DNA of 64,000 nucleotides from Wenjunlia tyrosinilytica (GTDB taxonomy: Bacteria; Actinomycetota; Actinomycetes; Streptomycetales; Streptomycetaceae): assembly GCF_014646055.1 (NCBI RefSeq), contig NZ_BMMS01000003.1:124001-188000 (forward strand). The letters run 5' to 3'. A program made the position numbers and the translations under genes. Within the stretch, counting starts at the first letter, position 1, and every line of letters begins with the position of its first letter. Under the pieces are notes generated by a model that saw only the letters and a program-made list of their open reading frames with translations, ran no database searches and was not told the DNA's origin. Shown here piece by piece: positions 63,566 to 64,000 of the stretch.

Positions 63566-64000
63566 GTGCTGATCACCCACGACACCCGGTGTGCGCTCGA
63601 CTGCGTGGTCGACCTGCTCAACACCGATCCGCGGAGCAACGGCGAGGAGGGCCTGCCGGACGTCCCCGCGCTGCGGGCCTTCGTCAAGGCGCACCGGATA
63701 AGCGACGTGGGCGGACTCGACGAGCGCGATCTGGCCGCGGTGCGCACCACCCGGGACCGGTTCCGCGCCGTCCACCACGCCGGGTCCGACCGTGTGGCGG
63801 CCGAACTGCTGAACGCGATGGTGGCCGAGGCCGGAACCACCCCGCAGCTCACCGACCACGACGCCTACAACTGGCACATGCACTACTTCGCGCCGGGCGC
63901 GGCACTCGCCGAGCACATCGCGGCGGACGGCGGCATGGCGCTCGCATTCCTTCTGGTGGCCGGTGAACGGGAACGGCTGCGGTACTGCGACGCGCCCGAC
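63566..64000 (+). CDS. CGNR zinc-finger (ABATE domain) protein, 3' truncated
   Basis: The GTG at 63566 has AGGGGG 8 bases upstream and opens VLITHDTRCALDCVVDLLNT, then a helical region with LRAFVKAHRISDVGGLDERDL and NWHMHYFAPGAALAEHIAAD. This is the N-terminal ABATE domain of CGNR zinc-finger proteins, thought to be stress-linked regulators. 145 codons are present; the C-terminal zinc finger lies beyond the window. A homologue follows ssgB in S. coelicolor as I recall. Confidence 0.75.
   Translation, partial: MLITHDTRCALDCVVDLLNTDPRSNGEEGLPDVPALRAFVKAHRISDVGGLDERDLAAVRTTRDRFRAVHHAGSDRVAAELLNAMVAEAGTTPQLTDHDAYNWHMHYFAPGAALAEHIAADGGMALAFLLVAGERERLRYCDAPD

Overview
The window is high-GC DNA of a Streptomyces-type actinomycete. 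The evidence is the GC-rich third codon positions, frequent GTG and TTG starts, apparent leaderless genes, SsgB (sporulation cell division), an S4 of the Streptomyces form, a DmdR-type iron box and a zinc-ribbon membrane protein of a Streptomyces-specific family. From memory, the core gene order (mltG-ruvX-alaS ... rarA ... aspS-hisS-hydrolase-PPIase-relA-apt-secF-secD-yajC-ruvB-ruvA-ruvC-yebC-pdxT-pdxS-pimA-like-patA-like-PI synthase ... HIT ... thrS) is shared with S. coelicolor (about SCO1500-SCO1542) and, more loosely, with Mycobacterium (about Rv2554c-Rv2614c).

Layout. 1-4.0 kb (minus): 5' end of mltG, ruvX, alaS and two small envelope-associated genes. 4.3-6.5 kb: a STAND/TPR ATPase, then rpsD. 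7.3-8.2 kb: a DUF2470 gene divergent from rpsD with an iron box between them. 8.3-10.5 kb: rarA and a VKOR-type oxidoreductase. 10.6-14.3 kb: an accessory block with a solo LuxR helix-turn-helix, an MFS exporter and a LysR regulator, bracketed by two paralogous proteins of unknown function. 14.4-18.2 kb: aspS, hisS and a metallo-hydrolase. 18.4-20.8 kb (plus): cyclophilin-type PPIase and a DUF349 protein. 20.9-37.3 kb (minus): stringent response, purine salvage, Sec accessory proteins, Holliday-junction processing, vitamin B6 synthesis and a phosphatidylinositol/mannoside-like lipid cluster. 37.4-39.2 kb: a two-component system. 39.5-44.5 kb: an EF-G paralogue, a large membrane protein and a secreted GH75 chitosanase with a likely operator. 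44.6-48.6 kb: a HIT/AP4A phosphorylase, an inserted flavin monooxygenase and thrS. 48.8-51.6 kb: a DUF4365 nuclease-like gene with a coupled partner, and a DEDDh exonuclease. 51.6-56.8 kb: a secreted protein, then a lower-GC, decaying accessory region with several single-base frameshifts, ending at a tRNA-Val. 57.1-62.1 kb: a giant zinc-ribbon membrane protein, a SpoIIE-type phosphatase, a 97-bp tandem repeat and a second tRNA-Val. 62.2-64 kb: a TIGR02611 membrane protein, ssgB and the start of a CGNR zinc-finger gene.

How it works together. The minus-strand core carries translation (four tRNA synthetases, S4), recombination (RuvABC, RuvX, RarA), secretion (SecDF-YajC), (p)ppGpp control (RelA), PLP synthesis (PdxST) and inositol-lipid assembly. 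Many gene borders overlap by 1-4 bases, so translational coupling is common. Convergent borders carry perfect GC-rich hairpins or short tandem repeats. The most interesting material is the paralogue pair around the MFS/LysR genes, the iron box shared with rpsD, the operator on the chitosanase gene, the frameshift cluster next to tRNA-Val and the tandem repeats in gene borders.
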